Assembly: GCA_030157545.1 (NCBI GenBank)
Contig: JAOAUN010000080.1
Location: 20,705-84,704 of the forward strand
From: Burkholderiaceae bacterium
GTDB taxonomy: Bacteria; Pseudomonadota; Gammaproteobacteria; Burkholderiales; Burkholderiaceae_D
DNA: 64,000 nt
Direction of reading: 5' to 3'
Both the position numbers and the translations under genes were made by a program. The notes under the pieces are model-generated. The model was not told the DNA's origin, ran no database searches, and was given only the letters and a program-made list of their open reading frames with translations. Positions 35,458 to 44,295 of this stretch are shown here, in pieces. Within the stretch, counting starts at the first letter, position 1, and each line of letters starts with the position of its first letter.

Positions 35458-35922
35458 ATGAAAAAAAACCTGTTGGCCTTGACCCTCGCCATATTGAGCT
35501 GCCCCGCCTGGAGTGCGGATTGGGCATTGATATCCGAGACTGAAGACCCTGAAAAAATTACCAGCTGGTATGTGGATATGACCAGCATTGTCCATGAAGA
35601 CGATTACATGCGCGCCTTCTTGCGCACCTCATGGTCAGCACCGCAATTCGGACCGGACAAGACCGCCTACCAATCATCGACTTACCTGAATTATTTTGAT
35701 TGCGATGCTCGGAAGATCGCCTTCACTGCCAACACTTACTTCAGTAGTACTGAACCGGTCGGCACACCGATCCATCAGGAAGCAGAACGCAAGCTCGACA
35801 AGCTGACATTCCAGCCGGTCGTACCGGGCTCAGCCGGTGAAAGCCGCTTGCAGTTTGTCTGCAAATTCCGCTCGAAAAACTTCCTTACGCAGCATAGTTC
35901 ACATACGACTGCAGCGGGTTGA
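35458..35922 (+). CDS. Exported surface-adhesin E-like small protein
   Basis: 154 residues from ATG 35458 (GGAGACC upstream). Signal peptide about residues 1-19 ends in WSA. The pattern WALISETED, WYVDMTSI, the Cys in NYFDCDARKIAF and the late FVCKF matches the surface-adhesin E-like family of small secreted proteins; the two Cys could form a disulfide. Role unknown. It has its own terminator downstream. Confidence 0.75.
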   Translation: MKKNLLALTLAILSCPAWSADWALISETEDPEKITSWYVDMTSIVHEDDYMRAFLRTSWSAPQFGPDKTAYQSSTYLNYFDCDARKIAFTANTYFSSTEPVGTPIHQEAERKLDKLTFQPVVPGSAGESRLQFVCKFRSKNFLTQHSSHTTAAG

Positions 35923-35954
35923 GTCAATATTTTTCGGGTTGACGAGTACAGTTA

Positions 35955-35990
35955 AAACGCTGGGTCCCCAGAAGGATCCAGCGTTTTTTT
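35955..35990 (+). terminator. Intrinsic terminator after the adhesin E-like gene
   Basis: AAACGCTGGGTCC pairs with GGATCCAGCGTTT across a 6-nt loop, with one G-T wobble, and is followed by T7. It lies about 32 bp past the stop. Confidence 0.9.
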
Positions 35991-36085
35991 AACGGGAAAA
36001 ATCTACTGTGCTTCCGAAAAAATAATCGAGTCGCAATCACCAGCGTCGTATTCCATCCTCTAAAGCCTACTGCGCTTTCAAAGCA

Positions 36086-36655
36086 TCAAGCACTCAAAGC
36101 CACCGGCATGCTTTTAGCCAGTGCGGTGGAAAGCTGGATATCGCCAGAAACCTGACCGCCTTCTTCTATGACCAGCTTACCGTAACGAATTTTTCCATTG
36201 ACGCGCCCACTAGAATAAACAACCAATTTTTGGCGCACGATCAGATCACCCTGAAATTCACCTCGAATCTCGGCGATATCGAACTCGGCATTGCCAATGA
36301 AAGCGCCTGTTTCAGAAATCTGAATAACACGCGAATCAATCGTCGCTTCGACACGGCCCTCAACAACCAGCGTATCGCAATCCGTTATCTCCAATCCTTT
36401 CAATTTGATGTTGGGGCCGACCGTGAGTTTGCTGCCCGTTTCGTTGGAGCCGACGACGTTAGAAGCGCTAAAGCCGCTGTTCATGGGATTGGCGATTGAT
36501 GCCGGCACAACGCGCGACATGACCTGCCCATTTGATGTGGTGGCAACGGCGCTGTTAGAAGAAGGGTTAAGCGCTTTTTCGGGGAGCGGCTCTGTGAGGC
36601 GGGGTTCAGCAATGGCGGTATCGCGCTTGCCAAAAAATTTTTCGGATTTAAGCAT
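36086..36655 (-). CDS. Bactofilin family cytoskeletal protein
   Basis: 189 residues from ATG 36655, preceded by AGGAG; the longer frame to 36820 is unsupported. A disordered Ser/Pro-rich N-terminus (about 1-75) precedes the right-handed beta-helix typical of bactofilins, with short repeats such as LVVEGRVEATIDSRVIQISETGAFIGN, EIRGEFQGDLIVRQKLVVY and GRVNGKIRYGKLVIEEGGQVSGDI. Bactofilins polymerise without nucleotide at the inner membrane and affect shape or envelope processes. It lies downstream of efp and separated from it by the efp terminator. Confidence 0.85.
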   Translation of the reverse strand: MLKSEKFFGKRDTAIAEPRLTEPLPEKALNPSSNSAVATTSNGQVMSRVVPASIANPMNSGFSASNVVGSNETGSKLTVGPNIKLKGLEITDCDTLVVEGRVEATIDSRVIQISETGAFIGNAEFDIAEIRGEFQGDLIVRQKLVVYSSGRVNGKIRYGKLVIEEGGQVSGDIQLSTALAKSMPVALSA

Positions 36656-36781
36656 GGAATCTCCTGGGTGTTTGTCCAGCGCGCAGCAAGCAGAGGCTGC
36701 ACACTCAGGTCTTTGGCTGTTGATCAGAGCCAAAGTTCCCGCCAGTAAGTGAATTGTTTTCCAGACCAAAATTCTTAACGG

Positions 36782-36817
36782 CGAAAAAAAACGCCGCCAG
36801 CTGACGCTGCGGCGTTT
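36782..36817 (-). terminator. Intrinsic terminator of efp
   Basis: On the minus strand AAACGCCGC and GCGGCGTTT form a 9-bp stem with an 11-nt loop, followed by T8. It begins 19 bp past the efp stop. Confidence 0.9.
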
Positions 36818-36835
36818 CATGAAACACGAGCTAAA

Positions 36836-37393
36836 TTACTTGGTACGGCTCTTGTATTCGCCGGTACGGGTGTCGATCTCGATCTTGTCGCCTTGCGACA
36901 CGAACAACGGCACTGAAACCAGAAAGCCGGTAGCGATCTTCGCTGGCTTCAATACCTTGCCTGATGTGTCCCCTTTGACAGCCGGTTCAGTGTAGACCAC
37001 TTCACGCACGACGGTGGTTGGCAGTTCCACCGAGATCGCTTTCTCGTTGTAGAAAACAACTTCGCAGGCCATGCCGTCTTCAAGGTAGTTGATCGCTTCG
37101 CCCAGATTTTCGGCTTCGACTTCATACTGGTTATAGTCGGTGTCCATGAACACATACAGCGGATCGGCAAAGTAGGAATAGGTCGCTTCTTTACGGTCCA
37201 GCGTCACAACGTCGAACTTGTCATCCGAACGGAACACGGTTTCCTGTCCGGCTTCGGTCAGCAGGTTTTTCATTTTCAGCTTGACCACGGAGGCGTTGCG
37301 GCCAGACTTCGTGTATTCGGCTTTGAGGACAACCATAGGCTCGCCTGCAACCATGACGACATTACCAACGCGAACTTCTTGTGCGGTTTTCAT
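36836..37393 (-). CDS. efp: Elongation factor P, arginine type
   Basis: 185 residues from ATG 37393; the upstream frame to 37765 overlaps earP and is not the start. EF-P prevents ribosome stalling at polyproline. Motifs: [14 protein letters not shown], the loop KSGRNAS with Arg32, and the C-terminal [25 protein letters not shown]. The Arg32 loop marks the EarP-dependent group, where EF-P is rhamnosylated on arginine rather than lysylated on Lys34. The earP gene follows directly upstream on the same strand, which supports this. Confidence 0.97.
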   Translation of the reverse strand: MKTAQEVRVGNVVMVAGEPMVVLKAEYTKSGRNASVVKLKMKNLLTEAGQETVFRSDDKFDVVTLDRKEATYSYFADPLYVFMDTDYNQYEVEAENLGEAINYLEDGMACEVVFYNEKAISVELPTTVVREVVYTEPAVKGDTSGKVLKPAKIATGFLVSVPLFVSQGDKIEIDTRTGEYKSRTK

Positions 37394-37487
37394 AACAGTA
37401 TTAACTCGGAAAAATAGGGTATGGGAACAGGCGCCGCGCCACAAAATTTTGATTTGAATCAGCGCACCAAAATCAGAACGACGAATT

Positions 37488-38630
37488 CTACCCGATTTTG
37501 CCGGCGAACTCGACCAGGCCGCGCGCCAACTCTCCGTGCGCAGCCAGTTGCGCACCCCAGCTTGCATTGTGCGCGCGCAGTGGTAGCAAGCTTGCCGACC
37601 ATGCGGGCCAATCGAATCCGGCTCCTTCCGCAGCATTCCAGAAATGCCAGCAGCGCTCGACAGTGGTAGCCAAAGGAGCGGGCATAGCCGCGGTGTAGCG
37701 CGACAAAAATGCACCAAGCTTGTCAAAATGTGCATTCTCTTCCTGCGCATACAATTGCCATACAAACGGCCGGCCGGACCAGTTTGCGCGTACCAGCGAA
37801 TCTTCGCCGCGCACGAAATTCAAGTCGCAGCACCATAACAGTCGATCATAATCGTCCGGCTCCAGGAACGGTATTACGGCAACGCTTAACTGGCCGTGGG
37901 TAGCACGCGCACCAGCGAGTGCCGGCTGCTGCAAAAATCGCGACACCGCTTCGGCTGCCACGCCTTGCGGCACCAGACATAACACCGGCCCGCCCGACTG
38001 CATTGCTGCAAACAGCGCATCGACCGGTGCCGACGGATAGCAAAACAGTGAAACCAGTGCGGTATCTGATGCGACGCTCACATGCAGCGACTGTAGAAAC
38101 GCAGCGCGCACGGCTTCATCCTGTTGAAGCGCGCTACGGCTGGCATCAAGCCACGGCTCTTTCAACAAACCGCCGGTAAGCTCTGAAAAACCTGGAAAAT
38201 AAAAATATTTGGTCAGCGGCAGAGTCCTGTGCGGCGAACTCAAGCGGTGACACCCGTCGACCCAAACTTCAGCGCTCAGGTATTCGAGGTTGATCCACAC
38301 AGGTGGCAATGCTTGTTGAGCCATAGCCTGAACGACCTGCTCGGGCAACTTGCAGCCAAAGGCTTCAATTACCAGTTCAGCAGGCTGGTAGTCCGTATAG
38401 TCCGCACCGGCTTGCCAGTCGCGCACCGCAAAACCATCAGACTGCTGACGCAGTGCGCGGGCATCGATAGCGGGCCGCAGATGCTTGAGGCGTGCCAGAT
38501 CATTCACCCACAAAGTAACGCTCAACTTCTCTTGCTGCGCCAGCTGGCGTGCAAGGCGCCAGCACACACCGATGTCGCCGAAATTATCGATGACCTCGCA
38601 AAAGATATCGGCTGAACCTACAGATCGCAT
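37488..38630 (-). CDS. earP: EF-P arginine rhamnosyltransferase EarP
   Basis: 380 residues. Transfers rhamnose from TDP-rhamnose to Arg32 of EF-P. The N-terminal motif [17 protein letters not shown] includes Asp15 and Asp19, which correspond to the catalytic Asp pair I recall for Ear[22 protein letters not shown] near residue 270 carries the conserved Glu. Start ATG 38630 with a weak ribosome site. The gene ends 94 bp before efp, so efp may also have its own promoter. The dTDP-rhamnose genes are not in this window. Confidence 0.95.
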   Translation of the reverse strand: MRSVGSADIFCEVIDNFGDIGVCWRLARQLAQQEKLSVTLWVNDLARLKHLRPAIDARALRQQSDGFAVRDWQAGADYTDYQPAELVIEAFGCKLPEQVVQAMAQQALPPVWINLEYLSAEVWVDGCHRLSSPHRTLPLTKYFYFPGFSELTGGLLKEPWLDASRSALQQDEAVRAAFLQSLHVSVASDTALVSLFCYPSAPVDALFAAMQSGGPVLCLVPQGVAAEAVSRFLQQPALAGARATHGQLSVAVIPFLEPDDYDRLLWCCDLNFVRGEDSLVRANWSGRPFVWQLYAQEENAHFDKLGAFLSRYTAAMPAPLATTVERCWHFWNAAEGAGFDWPAWSASLLPLRAHNASWGAQLAAHGELARGLVEFAGKIG

Positions 38631-38888
38631 ACAAGTTTCATTTTTTCAGCGTTGATGAATTTTGTTGAACGCTCATGTCTGCGTTCAACAGGATGACCGA
38701 AGACTACGCACGGGTGAAAAGAATTGCAATGGCAGGCATTGCGGCAAGCCTTTCTCCATCGTCATTGCTTGAACAGACCGGATTCCAAGTTAAAGCGCAA
38801 TGGTTTTCAATTCGATAATTAAATTCACATTGATGCCTAACTTTCAAAAAACAATGCAATATAGAATTTTTGTTTAAAGCAAATTTCT
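38631..38888. other. Gap between earP and the glycosyltransferase gene
   Basis: 258 bp between divergent genes. It has AT-rich segments around 38815-38885 that could hold the promoter of the glycosyltransferase operon. I see no conserved motif. Confidence 0.4.
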
Positions 38889-40295
38889 ATGTTTCAACCA
38901 ATTGATCCTCCAGATACAGCTAGAAACCAGCCGCCCTCAAGCGTAGAGCAATTGCCAAACTGGGCTGAAAAACGCTACTCAGAAAAAAAGCGCCTATATC
39001 TGCGAGTCGGTATGAAATTCGGCATTTCCATGCTGATCGCAAGCTTGTGGGCTGTATTTTCGGCGTGGCTTGCGCAAAGCTGGATCGATGAGCTGGCACT
39101 ACATACGGGTCGGCCTCTGGCATGGGCAATTGTTGCCGGCATTGCGCTCATACCCGGATTCATGAACGCTTTTTTACTGGTCAGTCTGGGCATGGATAAC
39201 AGACCGGGACATGTACAACTGCTTCGTTATCCGGGACTTACGATTCTGGTTGCTGCATATAACGAGCAAGAGACTATTGTCCAGACTTTGCAAAGCATCA
39301 GCCTGCAAGAGTACCCGGGCCCTCTCGAAGTCATCGTCATCAATGATGGCTCTAAAGACAATACCGCCGCTCTGGTGCAGGAACAGCTGCCGCTGTATCC
39401 GTGGCTACGACTGCTTGATCTGCCCAAGAATGTGGGTAAGGCCAACGCACTGAACGAAGCGCTGAAAGAGGCCAGCTTCAATCTGGTCGCCACCGTCGAT
39501 GCCGATTCCTGGCTGTTCCGGAATGCGCTGACGCATATCGTCGAACGCTACTTTCAAGACCCGACCAATACTCGCGCAGTAGCAGGGGCGGTCCTGGTGC
39601 GCAATTCGCGTGTGAGCTGGATGACGCGCGCGCAGGAGTGGGATTATTTTCAGGGCATCGCGGCCATCAAGCGGGTGCAGTCACTGTATCAGGGCACGAT
39701 GGTCGCGCAAGGCGCGTTTTCCCTTTATGACAAAGCTACACTGCTCAAGGTGGGTGGGTGGCCCGACTGCATCGGCGAGGATATCGTGCTGTCGTGGAGT
39801 TTTTTAATGCAAGGTCATCGCATAGGTCATTGCGAAGATGCGCTGCTATTTACGAATGCACCTACGACGCTGGGCCAGTTCAGCAAGCAGCGTCAACGCT
39901 GGTCGCGCGGCATGATTGAAGCGTTCAAGCGGCACCCGCGCATTCTGCTGCAGCGCCGTTTGTCCACCGTTTTTGTTTACTGGAACTTGCTGTTTCCGTT
40001 CCTTGACCTGACATTCACGATCGTGTTCATACCCGGAATCGTGGCTGCGCTGTTTGGCTATTTCTGGATCGTCGGACCCATCACACTGGCGCTGCTGCCT
40101 ATGGCGATGCTGATGAATTATTTCATGTACCGGATAGGTAAACGCACGTTCAGGGACTTAGGCCTGCAGGTCCGGTTCAACCCTTCCGGCTTTTTCATTT
40201 ACTCCCTGCTCTACAGTATGATCATGCAGCCGGTTTCCTTGTTGGGTTATGTTGCTGAAGTACTTAATTTTCGTAAATCATGGGGCACGAAATGA
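38889..40295 (+). CDS. Family 2 glycosyltransferase (PgaC-like polysaccharide synthase)
   Basis: 468 residues. An N-terminal cytoplasmic tail is followed by two membrane segments (about 40-65 and 75-98), a GT2 domain with INDGSKDNTA, VATVDADSWL, GEDIVLSW and QRQRW, and three or four more membrane helices (about 355-445). This layout fits processive inner-membrane polysaccharide synthases like PgaC or HasA. The sugar is unknown. It overlaps the next gene by 4 bp (ATGA). There is no PgaB deacetylase or PgaD beside it, so it is not a standard poly-N-acetylglucosamine locus. Confidence 0.88.
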   Translation: MFQPIDPPDTARNQPPSSVEQLPNWAEKRYSEKKRLYLRVGMKFGISMLIASLWAVFSAWLAQSWIDELALHTGRPLAWAIVAGIALIPGFMNAFLLVSLGMDNRPGHVQLLRYPGLTILVAAYNEQETIVQTLQSISLQEYPGPLEVIVINDGSKDNTAALVQEQLPLYPWLRLLDLPKNVGKANALNEALKEASFNLVATVDADSWLFRNALTHIVERYFQDPTNTRAVAGAVLVRNSRVSWMTRAQEWDYFQGIAAIKRVQSLYQGTMVAQGAFSLYDKATLLKVGGWPDCIGEDIVLSWSFLMQGHRIGHCEDALLFTNAPTTLGQFSKQRQRWSRGMIEAFKRHPRILLQRRLSTVFVYWNLLFPFLDLTFTIVFIPGIVAALFGYFWIVGPITLALLPMAMLMNYFMYRIGKRTFRDLGLQVRFNPSGFFIYSLLYSMIMQPVSLLGYVAEVLNFRKSWGTK

Positions 40296-41221
40296 AGAAA
40301 ATGGCACCGCTGGTCATTCTTCTGGCAAGCAGCATAGCCAGTCATGCGACCGCTGCTGAAACTGCCGGTTCAAAAGCAGCAGGCGGCACGCTATATTTTT
40401 CTTCTGATAGCGAAAAATTTACCAGCCGCCGCACAGGTGTGGATTTCATGACGAATTTTTCGCATCTCGATGGTAAAACCGGCGTGCGTTATACCGACTA
40501 TTATTTTGAAAAAAATAATTGGTCGCGTCAGGGGCAACAATTAAACATCATGCATGCCAATGTCGATAAAGTGACGCGTGACGGCTGGATGATTGATGCC
40601 GGACTGTTCCGACAAAACGCACATGATCTGGTCACATTAAACAGCAGCTACCGCAAGACACTCAGGCCCCAGGTGGCCGTTGAATTGTTCGCCACCCGCG
40701 ACTACATTGAAACGGCCACGGCGCTCGACAACGGCAGCTACTTCAACTTTGCAGGCGCCAGCGCTGATTTTATTGTGACGCCAAAAATCACGGTCATCGG
40801 GCTGCTTGGACAGCAATCTTTTTCCGATGGCAATCGCCGCAACCATGCACGTACCCGCTTGATTTACCAGCCGAATCTGGATCTGGGGCTGACATTACAG
40901 GCACGCTATCGCTACTTTGACAGCAGCAAGAGCGATGTCGGTGGCGCTTACTTCAATCCTGATCGTTACGACGAGTCCATGCTCGCAGTCGGCTGGCGTC
41001 AGCGCACAGGCAACTGGCGCACCAACCTGACAGCCGGCATCGGCACCCAACAAATCAACAGCGACCCGCATTCAAGCACCCAGCTGCTCGAAGCCGGCGC
41101 AGAAAAACAGGAGCGTAGTTATGCAGTGCGTGTGCGCGGCGGATACAGCCGCAGCGCCTCGTTTGGCGGGCCGGATTATCGCTACAGTTACGTCAGCTCG
41201 GAGTTGTTGATTCCATTTTAA
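40292..41221 (+). CDS. Outer-membrane beta-barrel protein coupled to the synthase
   Basis: 309 residues from ATG 40292, which overlaps the synthase stop (ATGA). A signal peptide ends near ATAA (about residue 21). The rest alternates polar and hydrophobic residues in strands such as GVRYTDYYFEKN, RLIYQPNLDLGLTLQARYRYF and YSYVSSELLIPF, ending in Phe. That pattern suggests a 12-16 strand barrel. The C-terminal aromatic is typical of outer-membrane porins. It is likely the export channel for the polymer, analogous to the barrel part of PgaA but without the periplasmic TPR domain. Confidence 0.75.
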   Translation: MKKMAPLVILLASSIASHATAAETAGSKAAGGTLYFSSDSEKFTSRRTGVDFMTNFSHLDGKTGVRYTDYYFEKNNWSRQGQQLNIMHANVDKVTRDGWMIDAGLFRQNAHDLVTLNSSYRKTLRPQVAVELFATRDYIETATALDNGSYFNFAGASADFIVTPKITVIGLLGQQSFSDGNRRNHARTRLIYQPNLDLGLTLQARYRYFDSSKSDVGGAYFNPDRYDESMLAVGWRQRTGNWRTNLTAGIGTQQINSDPHSSTQLLEAGAEKQERSYAVRVRGGYSRSASFGGPDYRYSYVSSELLIPF

Positions 41222-41312
41222 CAAGCAAAAATTTTGCGTTCAAACATGGAATTACACAACATGGCAAACTGCTTGCGATTAATAAATAAAACCAAACCCG
41301 GAGGAAGTCGCA

Positions 41313-41780
41313 ATGAAGCATTTCAAACTGTTTACCCTGATGGTTGGCTTAGTGATTGCCGGCAGCGCTGCGGCAAAAGACGGTCCTGATTTATGCGGTC
41401 AGTACACCAGCGTTGATGTAGATGAAAAATTCATCGACATGGGCAACAACACACGCTTCATGAGCTTCAGTTCTTCGACGCAGATGAATGCAGAAGAAGG
41501 CTCTAAATATAATCAGCTCAGCGGTCAATGCACCGGCGGTGCAGTGATTTACGCCGACGGCACCATTGATGCCGAAGGCATGTGTGCTGTCAGTGACGTT
41601 GGCGGCGACGTGTTGACCTATACCTTCACACAAGCGCGTGGCGCGAAAGAAGGTAAGTACCAGCGCAAAGGCGGCACCGGCAAATTCACTGCATCGAAAG
41701 ACAGTGGCTGGTACAGAGCCGTTAGTCTGAATGGCGAGGTCACCACTGGAAACTGGGGCGGTAAAGGCGGTTGCAAGTAA
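41313..41780 (+). CDS. Small exported hypothetical protein
   Basis: 155 residues, GGAGGAAG before ATG 41313. Signal peptide about 1-21 (GSAAA). Mature part is Gly-rich with three or four Cys (LCGQY, SGQCTGG, GMCAVS, final GGCK) that may form disulfides. I do not recognise a family. The nearest upstream gene is the barrel, with a 91-bp gap, so a shared role is possible but unproven. Confidence 0.7.
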   Translation: MKHFKLFTLMVGLVIAGSAAAKDGPDLCGQYTSVDVDEKFIDMGNNTRFMSFSSSTQMNAEEGSKYNQLSGQCTGGAVIYADGTIDAEGMCAVSDVGGDVLTYTFTQARGAKEGKYQRKGGTGKFTASKDSGWYRAVSLNGEVTTGNWGGKGGCK

Positions 41781-42125
41781 ATTCGCAGGCTTTGAGACTG
41801 CGGAGAAATTTTACGGAATAACTAGAGACTCTGATTCCGGTCTGGTGCCAGTACTATCCGAAAGATTTTGACGCACGTTGTTTTTGATTCTGAGCTTTAC
41901 GATTGATTACCTGCAATGGAATCGTTTTTTCGTGATCAACGAAAGACGCTGGGTTCCGGCTTACGCCGGAACGACGGTAGGGGTTGAAGCGCTCTCAACT
42001 TTACTACCGTCATCCCAGCGTACGCTGGGATCCAGTGTCATTCGTTGTGTCCCAGAAAAAAATGCTTGGCTGAGCATACAAATCAATTCGATTTAGAATC
42101 AAGCTGCGCCATCTCAATCAGCCCT
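41781..42125. other. Intergenic region holding a REP-like element
   Basis: 345 bp between convergent genes. The REP-like copy at 41938-42047 fills the middle. No other gene or RNA is apparent; the plus-strand frame at 41878 reads through the repeat and looks spurious. Confidence 0.5.
41938..42047. repeat. REP-like palindromic element, copy 2
   Basis: The inner unit GCTGGGTTCCGGC-ttac-GCCGGAACGACGG and the outer unit CCGTCATCCCAGCG-tac-GCTGGGATCCAG face each other. Flanking CAACGAAAGACGCTGG and CCAGTGTCATTCGTTG extend the inverted repeat (14 of 16). The core agrees with copy 1 at 30141-30240 (GACGCTGGGTTCCGGC, CCGGAACGACGGT, GGGATCCAGTG). Confidence 0.78.
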
Positions 42126-43037
42126 TCACTCCCATTCCAGCACCGGATACAACACCGCAGCATTGCGCGAATTGACAGTGCCGAACAATATCCACTTCTT
42201 CTCTTCAGCACGCGCCGCATTCGATAGCGTTTCCGTCATTGTCCGCCCCTCTTTTATCCCGCGGCGCACATCATCCAGCAGCGTCTGCAAATACATCCGC
42301 TGTTTTTCCAGCGCAGTATTTTTATCGGCACTGACCTGGCCGTGACCCGGAATGACCAGCCGCGCCGGCATTGTCGCCAGTTCTTGGATGACGGCCAGCC
42401 AGCCAAGAATATCCCCATCTATCGACGGAGTGCGTTCGCAAAAAAGCAAGTCACCTGTCCACAGCGTGCCGCTGCGCTCGTCCATGACCGTCAGATCGCT
42501 ATCTGTATGCGCAACAGGCCAGGCGCGCAGCACAAGCTTGCGGCTACCCAAATCCAGCGTCAGCACGGACTCGACCAACCGTGACGGCGGCACCAGCCGG
42601 CTGCCATTGGCTGCCTCGCCGAGCATGGTCGTGAGATTGGCCAGATAGGATTCGGCACGTTGCTTGATGGCGCGTGGAAGCAGATGGTGGCCGATGTACT
42701 CAGGCTTGTCTTCTGCGAACGCAGCATTACCGAATATGTGATCGGAATGCACATGCGTATTGATCACGTAGCGTACAGGTAGTGCAGTACGCAGTCTGAT
42801 CGCTTCACGCAATGCCTTGCCGACGGCGTAAGTCCCACCGCTGTCAATGACGGCCACGGCATCCTGACCGATCACGAATCCGATATTGGCAATATCACCG
42901 TGATAGTGCTCGCCAAAATCTTCATGCACGCCCTGATGCACGAAGATGCCCGGTGAGACTTCCGTCACTTCCAGTGGCGTGGCGCCAGCGACGCGGGCCA
43001 GCAGTACCGCCGCAATCAGTAAGCTCTGCCTGAGCAT
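42126..43037 (-). CDS. MBL-fold zinc metallohydrolase, quinoprotein relay type
   Basis: 303 residues with a signal peptide (about 1-19, VAGA), so exported. The metal motif is complete: NTHVHSDHIFGNAAF (HxHxDH), AHTDSDLTVMDERSGTLWTGDLLF and IPGHGQVS. It resembles the SoxH/quinoprotein relay zinc hydrolases often found near PQQ enzymes, but no PQQ dehydrogenase is nearby. It is followed by a FrnE-like gene 12 bp upstream in the same direction. Confidence 0.85.
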   Translation of the reverse strand: MLRQSLLIAAVLLARVAGATPLEVTEVSPGIFVHQGVHEDFGEHYHGDIANIGFVIGQDAVAVIDSGGTYAVGKALREAIRLRTALPVRYVINTHVHSDHIFGNAAFAEDKPEYIGHHLLPRAIKQRAESYLANLTTMLGEAANGSRLVPPSRLVESVLTLDLGSRKLVLRAWPVAHTDSDLTVMDERSGTLWTGDLLFCERTPSIDGDILGWLAVIQELATMPARLVIPGHGQVSADKNTALEKQRMYLQTLLDDVRRGIKEGRTMTETLSNAARAEEKKWILFGTVNSRNAAVLYPVLEWE

Positions 43038-43049
43038 GAAAGCGCGTGC

Positions 43050-43703
43050 TTACTGGACGCCGGCGAGCTGGCGCAGCGCCCGCTCGAACGTATCAACAGG
43101 CTGGCCGCCCTGAATCAGATGCTGTTCATTGAAAATAACGGATGGCACCGAGTTAATACCCTGCGACAGGTAAAACTGTTCGCGCTCGCGCACGTCGGCT
43201 GCATAAGTATCACCCGCCAGAATGGCAGCAGCACGCGTGCGGTCCAGACCTGACTTTTCAACCGCATCAAGCAACACGGCATGGCTGGACGGGTCTTGCC
43301 CTTCAGTAAAATAAGCTTCCAGCAGTGCCCGTTTAAGCACATGCTGACGACTGCCCTGCTCTTCGGTTTCTGCCCAATGCAGCAGGCGATGCGCATCGAA
43401 AGTATTGTAGGTGCGCTTGCGACCATCCATGTTGAAACGGAAACCCACGTCAGCACCGCGCTCACGAATATGTTCCTGATTCTGCGCGACCTGCTCGGCC
43501 GACATTCTGTATTTCTGTGTCAGATGCTCGATAATGTCCTGCCCTTCCGGCGGCATCTTGGGGTTCAGTTCAAACGGCTGGAAATGCAGTTCGACCCTGA
43601 CTTCATCCTTCACCCTGTCAATTGCCTGCTCCAGCGCAGCCAGGCCAACGGCGCACCATGGGCACGCGATATCTGAAACAAAATCAATTTTAATGGTGTG
43701 CAT
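43050..43703 (-). CDS. DsbA family oxidoreductase (FrnE-like)
   Basis: 217 residues from ATG 43703 (a second ATG at 43718 is possible). CPWC at about residue 12 is the active site, and the long helical insert with FNMDGRKRTYNTFDAHRLLHWAE is the FrnE hallmark. No signal peptide, so cytoplasmic. It probably catalyses disulfide or quinone-related redox. Downstream of it lies the MBL gene. Confidence 0.88.
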   Translation of the reverse strand: MHTIKIDFVSDIACPWCAVGLAALEQAIDRVKDEVRVELHFQPFELNPKMPPEGQDIIEHLTQKYRMSAEQVAQNQEHIRERGADVGFRFNMDGRKRTYNTFDAHRLLHWAETEEQGSRQHVLKRALLEAYFTEGQDPSSHAVLLDAVEKSGLDRTRAAAILAGDTYAADVREREQFYLSQGINSVPSVIFNEQHLIQGGQPVDTFERALRQLAGVQ

Positions 43704-43837
43704 AATGTAAAGCGCCATAGCTAATTAAAATTTGATGCTATCACGACAGCTCCAGCTGCTTGCACAAAGGAGATGTTGTCGTTTCATCACCGTGTGTTAG
43801 GCTTGGCATAATTTGATGACAACCCGCGTTTTCATAA

Positions 43838-44257
43838 ATGAAATCTTCATCACATCGCAAGACGCTGCAAAACTTCGATTCCATCGTTGGCACTGCCACG
43901 CGTATCGAAGGCGATCTGCATGTCGATGAAAGCCTGCGCATAGACGGCAAGCTCAATGGCAACCTGATTCAGGTAGTCGGCAAGGCACGCTGGATCATCA
44001 TCGGCTCTTCCGGTGAAATCAATGGCGATATCCGAGCGCAAAATGTCTGCGTATCAGGAAAAGTGATCGGTAATATTTTTGCCACTGAAAGCATAGAACT
44101 ACTTGATGGCTGCGAAGTGCGCGGCAATATTACCCACAAATCCATCACCGTCGAACCCGGCGCCAGCGTACATGGCCAGCTAATTGCCAATAGCAAGGAT
44201 GACAGCGAAGCGGCTGCTATGCGTGTGATTGCAACTGCCCGCACTACTTCTTCCTGA
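43838..44257 (+). CDS. Bactofilin family protein (compact)
   Basis: 139 residues. A beta-helix core with repeats such as RIEGDLHVDESLRIDGKLNGNLIQV, SSGEINGDIRAQNVCVSGKVIGNIFA and GCEVRGNITHKSITVEPGASVHGQL is typical of bactofilins; a short N-terminus and a disordered tail flank it. It is separate from the bactofilin at 36086 and more compact. The kinase gene follows by 38 bp and may be in the same unit. Confidence 0.9.
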   Translation: MKSSSHRKTLQNFDSIVGTATRIEGDLHVDESLRIDGKLNGNLIQVVGKARWIIIGSSGEINGDIRAQNVCVSGKVIGNIFATESIELLDGCEVRGNITHKSITVEPGASVHGQLIANSKDDSEAAAMRVIATARTTSS

Positions 44258-44295
44258 ACGTCATTCTCTGCGTCACTAGCGCCTGAGATTTTTCC

